A DNA stretch of 64,000 nucleotides from Amborella trichopoda (taxonomy: Eukaryota > Streptophyta > Magnoliopsida > Amborellales > Amborellaceae), in NCBI RefSeq assembly GCF_000471905.2, contig NW_006499776.1, positions 4,378,150 through 4,442,149 on the forward strand, written 5' to 3'. Of this stretch, positions 1 through 10,083 are shown piece by piece. Every line of letters starts with the position of its first letter. Position 1 is the stretch's first letter. The notes beneath the pieces are model-generated. The model did not search any database. It worked only from the letters and a program-made list of their open reading frames with translations, and was not told the origin of the DNA. Position numbers and translations under genes: made by a program.

Positions 1-20
1 GCTAAGTCTCGCTAGTTGAC

Positions 21-237
21 AGAAGAAGGGAGAGAGCGAGAGAGAGAAGAGAGATGAGATAGAAGAGAGAGAAGAGAGAGAAATAGAAGAGAGAGGAAAG
101 AGAGAAGAGAGAAAGAGAAGAGAGAAAGAGAGAAGAGGGAGAGAGAAGAGAGAGAGCAGAGAGAAGAGAGTGAAGGAGAGAGACAGTTGCCTATTCAAAG
201 GGTACCGACCCTTTTCTTCTCTCTCCTCTCTCTCTCC
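21..237 (-). repeat. Purine tract and pyrimidine partner in LTR E0
   Basis: On the plus strand positions 21-186 are nearly pure GA (units like gagagaagaga). They are followed by a short palindrome AAAGGGTACCGACCCTTTTC around 197-216 and a CT tract to about 237. In LTR orientation this is a purine strand, a small hairpin, then a pyrimidine tract that can pair back. The same arrangement recurs in all Ogre-type LTRs of the window. Short ORFs called through it are compositional artefacts. Confidence 0.8.
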
Positions 238-272
238 AAGGCATATCACAGGCTCAAGCAAAAAATTGAAAT

Positions 273-278
273 TTTATT
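273..278 (-). terminator. AATAAA polyadenylation signal of LTR E0
   Basis: AATAAA on the minus strand, at the same place relative to the purine tract as in the other Ogre-type LTRs (10019-10024, 27013-27018, 54165-54170, 61535-61540). It presumably marks the end of R. Confidence 0.55.
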
Positions 279-1649
279 CAATCTTTAAAGAATCAACTGA
301 AGGCTAAGGGGTCTGTTTACAATGAGACGGTGTCTATTTATTTAGAATTGTGCCCAAACATGGGTGGATTGATCAAAATTAGACCTAATTGCTGAAAAGT
401 AAGATTTAATTGAATTAAAAGGAATTTAAAAACGGAGTACAAAAGGACTGTTTTGCCCCTGCCTAACCATGTGTGGAATTCAAGAACAGTCCCTGCTGCT
501 GTACGAGATCTTACGTGATCTTGTATGGCTGACCCGAGGGTGTTCTGATGCCCGTTTAATCAAAAGATTATTATTTTCTTGTAGGGCTCGGCATGGCGAT
601 CATTTTGATACCAACTTTGAGCCATGAATCATGTTTTTGAGCAATAATCACGAGACTTGAAATTTGCTTGAATCTTGGAGACTTCGGATCGATAGTGCGC
701 TCGTTTCTCAATATTTTTCTGTGATTTTCTCATTGTACTGCACTAAGCACGCTGTCACAATTGTGTGGCAACAAACAAAACGCGATTTGGAGCCCGAACG
801 AAGATTTCACAACTTTTGAGTTTTTGTCGGAATCTGGAATCCTATGAAGGGAATTTCAGTCACTTCATCGGCTTCATACATGAAATCTGACCGTCCATCA
901 TGTATGGTGTTCACGCCAATAGTAGCCTTAGACCTTACATACATAATGAAATTGATTTCGTGTTGATCCGTTGTGTGAGCGTTGTGATTTAGTCAATTCA
1001 GCGCGGCATGTCGCTGCAGAATTTTCTGTAATTACTTCATGGATAGGTAACTTCTCTCTAGCGTTTCTCCCTGCTCGGACATCATGTCGGGGTGTTCCAC
1101 ATATTGAATTGTTTGTCTTGATGACACGAATATGCTCAGCAAATTTGGGAGCGATCTGACTTGGAACGAGTGAGTTATGGGTCAGGAAAGTGACTGCCCG
1201 TGACTGTAAAAACAGCCACCTATAATGGTGTTTTGGTGCAGTGAGGCCACACGGGAATAGTGTGCGGCCCCTCTTGTTTCAATGTTTTGCTCATATCTTT
1301 GTTCTAGAGTGTCCGATTAAGCTAAAACGTGGCCCATAGAGGTTTTCAATCAAGTCAGATCTAATGGCAGTGGTCCCACAGTGATTTGATACATCAAAAA
1401 TGCAGTTCTAGTTGTAGGGTCCGTTTCAGGGTGCTAGAGGCCATTTTTTACATAAATTGTTCATTTGTGTTCACTGCCTTAGACATGTCGGAATGTGACG
1501 AAACTTGGCAGGTGGTCTTTTGAAGTGTTGATGACTATCTCGACCAATTCTGGTGCCATTCTGAGATTGTCAAGAATTTCCACTGTTTTGTAGGCTTTGT
1601 TGAACTGCTTCCTACCAGGGACCAAGGTAATGAAAAATACGTTCAAACA

Positions 1650-2350
1650 ATGATTCTTGAACTGAGGGCCGTTATCTGATATAATCTGGTCAGGTAGTTG
1701 GAATCGATATATGATATGATGTCGCACGAAGCTAGCCACTGTTGTTTCGAGAACTTACTTGAGGGGGACTGCTTCAGCCCACTTAAAGAAAGAATCTGTT
1801 GCAGCAAGAATAAAGACATGACCCATTACCAAAAGGGGGTCAATAGGCCCTACAATTTCCATACCCCGTTGTGAGAAGGGTCATGACGCCACTGTATGGT
1901 GAAAGGGCTCTAGATGCTGGTGGACAAGGCTTGAATGAATTTGGCACAGCTGGCACATCTTAGCATGGTTTAAGGAATCATCAATCCTCGAAGGCTACTA
2001 GTACCCCAACCTACGTATTTGATCATAGAGCTTGGGACCAGACTGATGCAATCCACAGATTCCTGAGTGTATTTCTTCCAGAATGTTATTTGCTTCTTGT
2101 GCGTCCACACATCTCAAAAGAATGCCATCAAATGACCGTTTGAAGAGAGCCTCTCCTTCAAGGAGGGTATACTTGGTAGACATTCGACGCATGCTATTAC
2201 GCTTAGCACGGTGCTCTGGAAGTCTACCATATCTTAGAAAATTAGCCAGGGGCTCTCTCCAATCTTTTACGTGCTCAATCTCCGCGCATATTGGGTCGAA
2301 GAACTCCGGTTTCGGGTTTTGAACCTTAGCCCCTTGACTCCGTGCCATTT
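1650..2350 (-). pseudogene. E1 integrase, truncated by LTR E0
   Basis: Integrase would insert the cDNA into the host chromosome. Near 2040-2090 the N-terminal zinc-binding part reads IHSGICGLHQSGPKLY with both histidines of the HHCC finger. A stop follows at the GY of 'RRLGY'. The core is partly readable: positions 1658-1676 encode ISDNGPQF, the second catalytic Asp region. Sequence ends about four codons later at the LTR boundary, so the third catalytic residue (Glu) and the C-terminal domain are missing. Compare the more complete copy at 57736-58780, which continues past this point to an AEAFNK motif. Inserted DNA, not a natural end, explains the loss, because no polypurine tract precedes the LTR. 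Confidence 0.85.
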
Positions 2351-2620
2351 CTTGTTCAGTCTTGATTACTTCTTTAGTTGGTAGAAGTGCCTCGAACGGA
2401 CAAGGGGGGCACTAGGGGAAGATATTTATCTCATAATCCGTATCTACCTTGGTTCTCAATTCAATGTGTCTCCACTCTGCCACCAAGACAAGTGTGGGCT
2501 CTGATGAGGATAACTGAATTGTGGCCTTCGACTTTTACAAGTGCATCAACCTGTGAGTTTAGCCTCCTGGGGATGGGACTCAAGGATACGTCCTCAAACT
2601 AGGCCATATACAATTTTACA
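2351..2620 (-). pseudogene. E1 linker between second RNase H and integrase
   Basis: Reading on the minus strand, this stretch encodes a linker with TEWRHIELRTKVDTD and a run through EMARSQGAKVQNPKPEFF. The same linker, better preserved, is at about 59003-59212 of E4 (TEWRHVDLRAEVDANDERD). It has no catalytic motif. It is part of the Pol polyprotein by position only. Confidence 0.65.
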
Positions 2621-2860
2621 GTAACGTGATAACGCTTGAGAGTATCTTTTCTGACGTCATAGATCCCTTTGAGCAGCTGGATAACCAACTCAGAGTCACA
2701 ATATATTTTGAGCTGCTTCAAGTATAGAGCAAAGGCTATCTCCAATCCAATTATAAGGGGTTGATATTCTGCGTCGTTATGGGAACCAGCCTCGGCGAGA
2801 GAGAAAGAAAGTGGAGAACTCCTCCTTTTGGAGTTAGGAATACCACCCTGGCACCTCCTT
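2621..2860 (-). pseudogene. E1 second (archaeal-type) RNase H
   Basis: The minus strand reads NDAEYQPLIIGLEIA, then IYCDSELVIQLLKGIYDV, then KRYH. These match the family pattern of N-x-x-E-Y-x-x-L-I-x-G-L and x-D-S-x-L-V-I seen in archaeal-type RNase H domains that Tat-lineage elements carry after the usual RT-RNase H. Catalytic Glu (in DAEY) and Asp (in CDSE) are still present. There is a stop after the domain and no ATG-like start, so this exists only as part of a polyprotein reading frame. A shorter homologue is at 59216-59400 in E4. Confidence 0.75.
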
Positions 2861-2879
2861 GATCAGATTGGAAGGCTCT

Positions 2880-3475
2880 GTCAAAGTACATTTCCCATAC
2901 CTAAGCAAGCTTTGCACATAATACTTCGTCATTAGGGAGGTCACTTAATAAAAGAGATTCCACTGGTACGGGGTGTATCGTGGGAAAATCAGGCAAGGCT
3001 TGGCCCTTGATGTCCTTTTGAGGGACATATGTTATGTCAAAGTCCATCAACAATAATGCCAACTTAGCAAGCCATCGTGATAGGCATGGACGTGTCATGA
3101 AAGGATCTGCTTTTGATATCAGTTTCACTTCATGACCAAGCAAGTAGTGGCAGAGTTTTTGTACTGCGAAGATCATGGCCAAGCACATCTTCTCATCCAG
3201 TGGCTGAGATAGTACAATGCTGTCTCTTTTCCTTCGTCATTATTTTGTGCCAACAATAGCCCATGTGAGTCATCTAGAGCGTTAAAGTACAGAATGAGGG
3301 GCCTTCCCAATATCGGTGTAGAGAGTACTGGAGGATTGAGTAAATAATGCTTGATGTCATCAAGGATTGTCTGACATGCTTCGTCCCAAATGAATGGGGT
3401 ATCTTTTGAGATGAGCCTACGGATGTACTCTAGCTACCCTCGAAGAGAGCGTAGCTCTCGCAATGTGGTTGGTAA
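2880..3475 (-). pseudogene. E1 RNase H of the RT-RNase H unit
   Basis: Minus strand. Around 3240-3330 it reads RPLILYFNALDDSHGLLLAQN, the start of the retroviral RNase H fold; the expected catalytic Asp-Ala-Ser is changed to NALDDS. Further on (2901-3188) it reads CLAMIFAVQKLCHYLLGHEV and RLAKLALLLMDFDITYVPQK followed by IKGQALPDF, the conserved end of this domain in Ty3/gypsy elements. Several stops and a frame change break it up. It lies between RT and the second RNase H, as expected. Confidence 0.8.
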
Positions 3476-4130
3476 TGGCATTTATTTGATTGCTTTGATC
3501 TTGATTGGCTCAACTTCCAGCCCTCGGTGTCTAATAATGAACCCCTTCTCAAGGTCAAAAGCACATTTCAGGGGGGTCATTTTAAGCTGATGAAGGTGTA
3601 GTCGCTCGAATACCTTTTCAATTTCTCTCATGTGAGCATCCTTCTCTTTGGATTTTACCACCAAGTCAATTACGTAGCACTCCTACTCTTTATCCATCAT
3701 ATCTCTGAAGATGGTACTCATTGCCCTCTAATATGTCGCACGAGCCTTCTTTAATCCAAAAGGAATCATCGTGTAATAGAAAACCCCTTTTGGAGTTTAG
3801 AACGAAGTGGCTTCCTCATCTTTGGGTGCCTTCCTTATCTGATTATACCCAGAGTACTCGTCCATGAAGAAAAATATTTGACAGTGAGCCGTAGAGTCGA
3901 TCAGCATCTCGATGAATGCCAACGGGAAGTCATCCTTTGGACACGCGGTATTCAGATCGCGAAAGTTAATGCAAACCCTGATTTGGTCATTCTTGTTCTT
4001 GACTGGAACAACATTTGCTAGACATTTCGGGTATTTGACTTCGCGAATGAAGCGTGCTTGTCTGAGTATGGTCACCTCGGCATCTATCTCCATTTCAAGA
4101 TCAGGTCTAAACTGTCTTGATTTCTATTTA
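3476..4130 (-). pseudogene. E1 reverse transcriptase, catalytic Asp lost
   Basis: RT copies element RNA into cDNA. On the minus strand I read VRVCINFRDLNTACPKDDFPL-type sequence (3797-4093, RT block 3), then FMDEYSGYNQI (block with the first catalytic Asp, D of FMDEYSG), then MIPFGLKKARATY and, at 3665-3676, YVID where the family has YVDD. The first Asp of that catalytic pair is replaced by Ile. The thumb region follows as HLHQLKMTPLKCAF and GLEVEPIKIKAI. Several stops are present. Order and motifs fit Tat/Ogre RT. Confidence 0.85.
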
Positions 4131-4720
4131 ACATGTTTGACAGTTGGATCGATGCCAAGATGATGAACGACGACTTGAGGGTCTAAACCAGGCATGCCAT
4201 AATAATGTCAGGCAAAGACATCTTGGTTTGCTTGCAAGATAGTAGTGAAATCTCCTTTCTCTTCTGAAGACATATTCGCTTAAATGAAAGTGGGCCTGGG
4301 GCTGCTTAATGTCCAAGATTTATTTCCTCGAGCTCGTCAGCTGTGGTTTGACTTCCTTCCTCCCATTTTTCTGGGGCCTCTTGCAACTCCTTCATCATCA
4401 ACTTCTGAGGTCTTCTTATTATCTCAGGTCCAAAGACCGACGATCTTGACATCTTTTCTTCGAAGAGAATTTCAAGGTAGATCATGATTTCTGCACCTTT
4501 ATTGAACAGAGGGACAAAAGGTTCAGCCTCAAACGTGGACAACATATCAAGCTGTAAGGGTTCGATTTGGAAGTAACAGGGAATTTGAGATTCGACAATT
4601 GTGGGGAGAGGAGCGTCCTCATACGAATCACATGGTCTTTGCACAGGTGTCTGTAGCATTTGCCCAGCACTGGCTGGTACTTCATACACTTGTCTTTCAG
4701 TCTTTGCTCAAATTCGGACT
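4131..4720 (-). pseudogene. E1 Pol region upstream of RT; no protease motif seen
   Basis: The minus strand carries a long open stretch (4306-4689) ending in ADELEEINLGH, then a segment with HHLGIDPTVKHVK that normally introduces RT in these elements. An aspartic protease should lie between Gag and this segment, but I do not find a D-[ST]-G or D-x-G active-site motif. The protease may be diverged beyond recognition or deleted. A closely similar copy of the stretch is at 17512-18118. Confidence 0.6.
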
Positions 4721-4727
4721 CAAGGGG

Positions 4728-5160
4728 CTACTGGGATTTATTCGGCTTTGACTTTTTGTGCTTCTTTGAAGAAGGTGGCTCTACTTTAGCTTTAGCTACC
4801 AGGGCATCAGCAACCGTTAAGAATCTAGCTGCCTGGGCCAGGGTCATTATCAACCGCTTCCGTTGCATTCTGCTTATGTTGATTCCTTTGATTTCTCTGT
4901 CGAGAGCGTCGAAGTTTGGACATTTAAAGGTTGTACTTGCAGGGGACATTGGGAAAGAAGGATGAGAAGCAGAAGAGGAAGAAGGAGAAGGGTCAGAAGG
5001 TGGGAGACTTTTAAAGTCATTCCCCTCATCGGACCGATCTGGGTAGCTTTTTATGTCATCACCAGGGTTGGACGTGTGTAGGGAATCTTTCAGATCTTTC
5101 CCCTACTTATACTGTTGGGGGACGCTTTTGACGTCGTCATCCTCATTGGACGTGATCTGA
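4728..5160 (-). pseudogene. E1 Gag-Pol linker with acidic repeats
   Basis: Minus strand 4728-4949 encodes ALDREIKGINISRMQRKRL and FLTVADALVAKA, almost the same as 32293-32607 in E2. Just upstream (about 4990-5160) are three imperfect copies of a short acidic motif of the form [SR]-N/D-x-G/D-D/N-D-[VIF]-K-S. Function unknown. Conservation in two elements of opposite orientation shows it is part of the family's polyprotein. Confidence 0.6.
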
Positions 5161-5970
5161 GGAGAAGATGACTAGAGGACTTCGTCTTGTCGGGGTGGAG
5201 AAGGAAGGAGGATCGTGCCCGGGATGAAGTCCATTAAAGTTGATAGTGGGGGAAGGGGCCTATGAAATTCCTGCTCGATTGACAGTTGAGCCATCTTGTT
5301 TATCTAACGAGAAGCCCTTGGTGCCCGTCTCCTTCTGGTTTTCTGAGGCAGTGCTTGATTCGCCTCACTCGGCTTGTGAACAACCCTAGTGAACTGCTTC
5401 TTGCCTTAAAGACTTGAATCTACTTCGCCCATGGTGGACTATTCATGGTTGGGAAGTCGAGGGTTCAGCAGTACCTGAATCAGTATTACGAAGGTTTTGT
5501 ATCGGGTGGCCCTCTTTCACTAGTGGAGTAGTGGCATGGGGATCACTTACTGGAACATTGTAAGAATCCTGACATTCCTGTATTTTCTTTGTGACTATAT
5601 CATGGAAACTGGTACATTCGCATAGGTAATGCCCCCATATCTGGTGGTATGGGCACCAACAGTCCTCAGTTCCCTGGGTAAGGCGTCGGGGCTACCTTGT
5701 CGGTTTCGGTGTGATAAGGCCTTCTTGAAGAATTAAAACGAAAAAGGCATGAAGAAGACCAGGCGCTTCGTCTTCCTCTTGTACCGTTACTGCATGGGAG
5801 GCTTCTGCTGCCACGAATGCCTTCTTTAGCTCTTTAAGTTATCTAACCCTTCTAAATTAGGCCTTTGATAATGTCTTTCACCGTGAAGCAGTCATCTGTG
5901 GGGTGGCTGACCCTTCGATGGTAAGCACAGTAACTTGCCTTGGTATCTAGTCCAACATGATCAGGGAGCT
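5161..5970 (-). pseudogene. E1 Gag C-terminal part with zinc-finger motifs
   Basis: Two cysteine/histidine motifs can be read on the minus strand. Positions 5888-5929 give CAYHRRVSHPTDDC, a C-x2-H-x4-H-x4-C pattern, the CHHC variant typical of Ogre-type Gag, where other Gag proteins have CCHC. Positions about 5609-5655 give CPYHQIWGHYLCEC followed by TSFHD. Such fingers bind element RNA in the particle. Frames are broken between the two. The E2 copy near 31729-31790 keeps only the end of the second motif. Confidence 0.7.
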
Positions 5971-6099
5971 TGGTCTCTGGAAGCTCGATCATGTTTTGTT
6001 CAAGCAATAATCGGAATAGCGTAGGGACCCATTCCTTCTCAAAGGGGTAAACCTTATTCCTATTCCTGGTCTAATAGTTTTCCCGATTAAGATTCACAG

Positions 6100-6900
6100 G
6101 TGGGGGTACTCGGTTGTACAACTGTTGTTGCTTGCCTCCTTGAGGCGTTGTATTTGTTGTGCCCACACCTTTGGAGAGGTCCAAAGTTTGGGAGGGAGAA
6201 TTATTTGGATCAGTGACCGTGACAGCTATACTGATCACTCCTTTTTGTTGGTTGCCCTGAGTGTTAGTCCGAGAGCTACCATTGCCCCGGTTGTTTCCCA
6301 GCTTGCAAACGGTTGTCGCGACCCACCATGGTAGCGTGATAGGATTTCTATACGAACCGATTTGGAGATCAGCTCTGACATGGAAGTCAAATTGGAGGCA
6401 TCAACATGTCGAGCGATTTTAACCCGCATGTTTCGCACACAAGTTTGAACTGCTTCCTTCTCAAGAATGGGATTGGGATGGCGAGCAGCTAAATTTATCC
6501 ATCTTGATATGAACTGGTCCACGAGCTCATCCGAGTCTTACATCAGAGTGAGAAGCTCAATGGTTTGAACCTCTCTCTCAACTTCGTAGAAGCGTTGGTG
6601 GAAGATTTTCTCCATTTCCTCCCAAGTATGCGCCGAGTTCGGGGGAAGTCGAGCATACCACTGAAAAGCTGGGTCGTCAAGGGTTTCAACAAACTGACGG
6701 AGAAGGAGTCTCCCAACAGCTGCTGTTTCTAGACACGATGCTTGAAAGTGGGCGATATGTTAATTCGATGATGTGGTTCTATTGAATAAGGGAAACTTCC
6801 TTTCTTATAATCTGAGGGAAACGACACTTGGTCAATGTATGAAGGGTACGACATTTGATAAGGCGTTGCACCTGTATCCCTAGAATTTGTCTGTTCTTTA
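6100..6900 (-). pseudogene. E1 Gag core domain
   Basis: Minus strand 6235-6522 encodes DQFISRWINLAARHPNPI, then EKEAVQTCVRNMRVKIA and MSELISKSVRIE. This matches the retrotransposon Gag core in E2 (30978-31346) and E4 (59503-60009) residue for residue over long stretches. Gag builds the cytoplasmic particle in which reverse transcription takes place. The segment upstream, to about 6900, corresponds to FPLFNGTTSP-type sequence of the other copies but has stops. Confidence 0.8.
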
Positions 6901-7760
6901 AGCTATGGGTCACAATAGCATTGATGTCTGCCTGTGAGAGGGGGAGAGGGAAAAAATTGTTCTGTGAGGTAGAGGGAAAGGGCTGCCCTACCATCTGAGT
7001 GATGGGAATTGACCTCATGGTGAGGTGATTGTCGTGCGACATCAATACGATCTATCTTCTCCATCATTGAGTGCACCATATCTTTGAACTTGATCATGTC
7101 GTCTTCCTGCGAGTCAAGTTCGTTTATAACCATTACACTGACTATGTCTTTAAGGAGGTTAGCCTTAGTTACAGTTGAGGGCTTGCAAACTTGATGGGTT
7201 GCGCATAGCAGATCTGTCAGCAAGGGGTCCGCATTATATGCCAATTTGATGAGGACCGGTTCTCGACGTTCTTGGGACCGTGGCTGCTAAGTGGCTGGGA
7301 CATTTTCTACAATGCTAATCACAATGCAAGGCTCATGTACTTCTTCTTCAGGCATCATCATCGGAAGAGGGTCGTCAGAGCTGGTTGCCCCGACCGCCTT
7401 GGTCACTTCCTTGGACAGAACTCGCAGATCTCTATTGCGTTTAGCCTTAAGGTTTGGATGGACCTCACACAAAAACTGTGATCGGGACTACGACTGATCA
7501 GCTCTTCTCGCACAAGAGAGAGTCGTCTTCTTCAGGTGCGACAAAGGATGAGGGCCAAGGACTGGAGTCGTCCTGGGTTGGGGAGGATGAAGGACTTGAT
7601 CTTCCATTAGGTCTTTGCCTCGAGCTCTCTTATGTGTTCCAAAGACATGGCCGAGATGACGAGGATGATTCAGGATGGAACTCTTGGGTATGGTCTTAGA
7701 GTACCAAGGCTGGAGGTGCTTGCTCGAAGAAGAAGGAGCAAGCAAGATCAGGGTTAACTC
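6901..7760 (-). pseudogene. E1 Gag middle region
   Basis: Minus-strand pieces 6903-7244 (ADPLLTDLLCATHQVCKPS; EDDMIKFKDMVHSMMEKID) and 7287-7472 (HPNLKAKRNRDLRVLSKEV) match E2 at about 30090-30560. No recognised domain; part of the long N-terminal half of Ogre-type Gag. Frames shift between pieces. Confidence 0.65.
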
Positions 7761-8455
7761 ATGAGTACGCCTAAGTAGAGGGTGAGGGGCTATCCGTGGC
7801 AGAGACGTGTGAGTGCCCCTTGAAGAAGGATCATGGGCAACTTGAGGGTCAGTCCGGGCTCGAGCAAGTGGTCTGGCCTTAGAAGGCTGAGAATTGCGAG
7901 CAAGTGTCTATAAGAGAATAGGTGGGAGCCTGCCCCTTATAGGGTGTGCTAGTGTGTGCTAAGTAGGAGGATGAGGAGGTCGTCTTCTGTGTACTCATGT
8001 TGGCCTAGCGATGACATTGCCCCGAGCAGTGGGATGTATATGAACAACATGTACAGGACCTCATCCTAGATGCTAACTTGAAGTAACATAAGGGTTGCCC
8101 CGAGGTGTGGCTCGAGTGAATGACCCACGAGCCTTATGATGTGTGTGAGAGGTGGAGGCCCTAGGGTTTCCGCCTCGGGTGTCGAGCCTCTAGGGATAGA
8201 AACTCGTGGTGGTGGAAGAATGTGGGGGGTAGCCTTGCAACAACCCATGGAAGCAATAGCAACTTGCTTTCCATTTGCAGAGAAGAACTGAGCAGCCTTT
8301 CGGCATACCTCGGCAATACGACCGATAACTAACTTGCCAGTGGCAGGGTGCATACTGTATGCGGTAACATATGTGTTGCCGATGACAGGGGCATTGGCGA
8401 AAGATCCACCAGAGCTAGGAGACGGGGAGTTAGGGACCTTTAAGTCCCTCCTCAC
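7761..8455 (-). pseudogene. E1 Gag N-terminal region
   Basis: Minus-strand frame 8066-8455 is open for 129 codons and starts at a GTG within the conserved segment gtgaggagggac. It encodes RRDLKVPNSPSPSSGG, YSMHPATGKLVIGRI and a proline-rich stretch PPPRVSIPRGS. The same start region occurs in E2 (29091) and E5 (63675), also with GTG rather than ATG, so the true initiator may lie elsewhere or be non-canonical. The stretch 7761-8065 has stops but still resembles E2 29480-29780. Confidence 0.65.
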
Positions 8456-8683
8456 ACCAATCTAGGTTAAGACCTGAGGGCTTGACCCGAGGTCTTATCT
8501 CAAAAGAAAGGTTGGGAATGAAGTTCAAGGAACTTGTTCCTTGGGGACACACATGAATGCAGGGATAAGAAAATCCTCAATCCGGATGAATGGGTTACAG
8601 AACCCCAGAAGCCATAAGTGTAGATACAGAAAAATAGAAAGGAGAAACTAGCCAACAAGTACGGTCAGACTAAGGGGTAGTAA
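8456..8683 (-). other. E1 untranslated leader
   Basis: About 230 bp between primer-binding site and Gag. It is clearly homologous to 28831-29090 (E2) and 63411-63670 (E5), for example in the 'ctgcattcatg...tcccaaggaac' region. No ORF of note. Confidence 0.6.
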
Positions 8684-8702
8684 GTCCCCAGTGGAGTCGC
8701 CA
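8684..8702 (-). promoter_or_regulatory. E1 primer-binding site
   Basis: Minus strand reads TGGCGACTCCACTGGGGAC, beginning with the TGG that pairs with the CCA end of a tRNA. It lies 4 bp inside the LTR end, as expected. The sequence type is that reported for Ogre elements (complementary to a tRNA-Arg 3' end, from memory). E2 has TGGCGAATCCACTGGGGAC and E5 TGGTGACTCCACTAGGGAT at the same place. Confidence 0.85.
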
Positions 8703-9339
8703 AGCTTGTTAGAAGCCTCAATCTCACCTTCTGGATCCAAATTATATGGCGGCACATTTCTCGGGTTCAAGGGAACCCGGGACATGAGATCGCTCTCTCG
8801 GGAACCTTGCTCAAGAGCAAGGGCAGGTAGACCAACTGATGAGAGAGGAATTAAAGTGGGTTCGGGACTTACTCGGGCTGCCTCAAGTGGGCACCCTCTT
8901 AAATCACGAAAAAAGCCCCCCAGTCATAAAACTAGATCGGAATCGCCTCCCTTGGCCTGTATTCTCATGTTTCTACAATCACACACATATGGCCAATGTT
9001 ATCAGACAAGTGGGTCAAGGGACCCCACCTTACCTTTGAGCGAACATACACAGGCGTGCACATTCAAAAAGAAGAAAAGAAAAATGAGAGAATTAAGATT
9101 GGGATAAGAAGAATTTGACCAGGCAGTGAGAGTGACTACACTAATAGGTAATTGTCCCAGCATGGTAGTAGAATGGGCTCGGTAACTCAGATTGACTCAA
9201 CAGAATTACTACTAGATGACAAAATTACTACTCAATGACAGTAAAACGAGCACAGTAACTCCGACTGACACAACGTTGTTACTGCTAGACAATAAAATTA
9301 CCATGAAATGCTAGTCTCAACCCCTCTTGATCAAACAGA

Positions 9340-9985
9340 AGCGTAAAAGAAAGAAAAGAGAACAAAAAGAAAAAGAAGAGCATGAAAGAGGATAAAGGGG
9401 AAAGAGAGAGGAAGAGGAAGAAGAGGGGGAAAAGATAAGAGAAGAAGTAAGAAAGAGGAGGCAAAGGAAGAAAGGTGCAAATAGTTATGAGATGGGGCGC
9501 AGACAACAACGTGAGTGAGGAAGAAACACAGGTGGCAACGTGCTTGCGCCGACCTGGCCCGCCATCTAGGTTAAGGCCCGGCTCATTATTTATGTCTCAA
9601 AAACATGAAGACAATACACCCAGCAAGAAGTCTGCTATGGGTGAATAGAGGAAAGAAACATGAGCAGGGAAAGAGAGACATGATAGACCAGATGAGGAAA
9701 AGAGAGGAAGAGAGAGAAAGAGATAAAGATGTAGGAAAGAGAAAGGGAGAGATGAAAGAGAAAAGAAGAGAGAGAAAAGGATCAAGATGAAAGAAGGAAA
9801 GAGAAAGGGAGAGATAAGAGAGAAAAGAAGAGAGATAAAGAGAGATAGAGATGAGAAAAGATGAGAGATAAAGAGAGATAGATATGAGAGGGAAAGAAAG
9901 ATAGAGATGAGAAAAGAGGAGAGAGAAAATTACCTTATCGAGGGGTATCGACCCTTTTCTTCTCTCTCCTCCCTCTCTCTCCTAG
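9340..9985 (-). repeat. GA-rich low-complexity tracts in E1 LTR
   Basis: Plus-strand purine tracts with units such as aaagagagagatagagatgaga. In LTR orientation they are pyrimidine-rich and lie in U5 downstream of AATAAA. Positions 9933-9975 contain the palindromic AGGGGTATCGACCCTTTTC loop between the tract and a CT run. Confidence 0.8.
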
Positions 9986-10018
9986 ATGCACCCACGAGTT
10001 TAAGCAAGAATTGAAATC

Positions 10019-10083
10019 TTTATTGAATGATTGAAGAATGAACCCCAGAGTTTTTTATAATTAGGCTTTGCATGTTTATATAG
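10019..10083 (-). promoter_or_regulatory. E1 LTR TATA box and AATAAA
   Basis: CTATATAAA on the minus strand at 10075-10083 is followed about 50 bp downstream by AATAAA at 10019-10024. This close pairing is seen in the other LTRs (26954/27013, 61476/61535). It implies a short R region and a very long U5. Confidence 0.65.

Larger units (their letters stand above)
1..1649 (-). mobile_element. Ogre-type LTR (E0), right part only
   Basis: Reads in minus orientation. Its 5' end at 1649 starts TGTTTGAACGTATTTTTC and continues with the same 'CACCTTGGTCCCTG' segment that opens the LTRs at 11075, 22596, 25674, 52794 and 60194. It contains the AATAAA site and the purine-rich tract found in those LTRs and runs off the left edge. 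Directly right of 1649 is integrase sequence of E1, with no polypurine tract, so this is best read as the 5' LTR of a separate minus-strand element inserted into E1. The likely target duplication is the 5 bp at 1650-1654; the partner lies outside the window. Confidence 0.8.

Noticed and set aside
8691..9107. 138-codon plus-strand frame
   Set aside because: Lies in the E1 LTR end, antisense to the element; the same sequence in E2 and E5 has no such frame.
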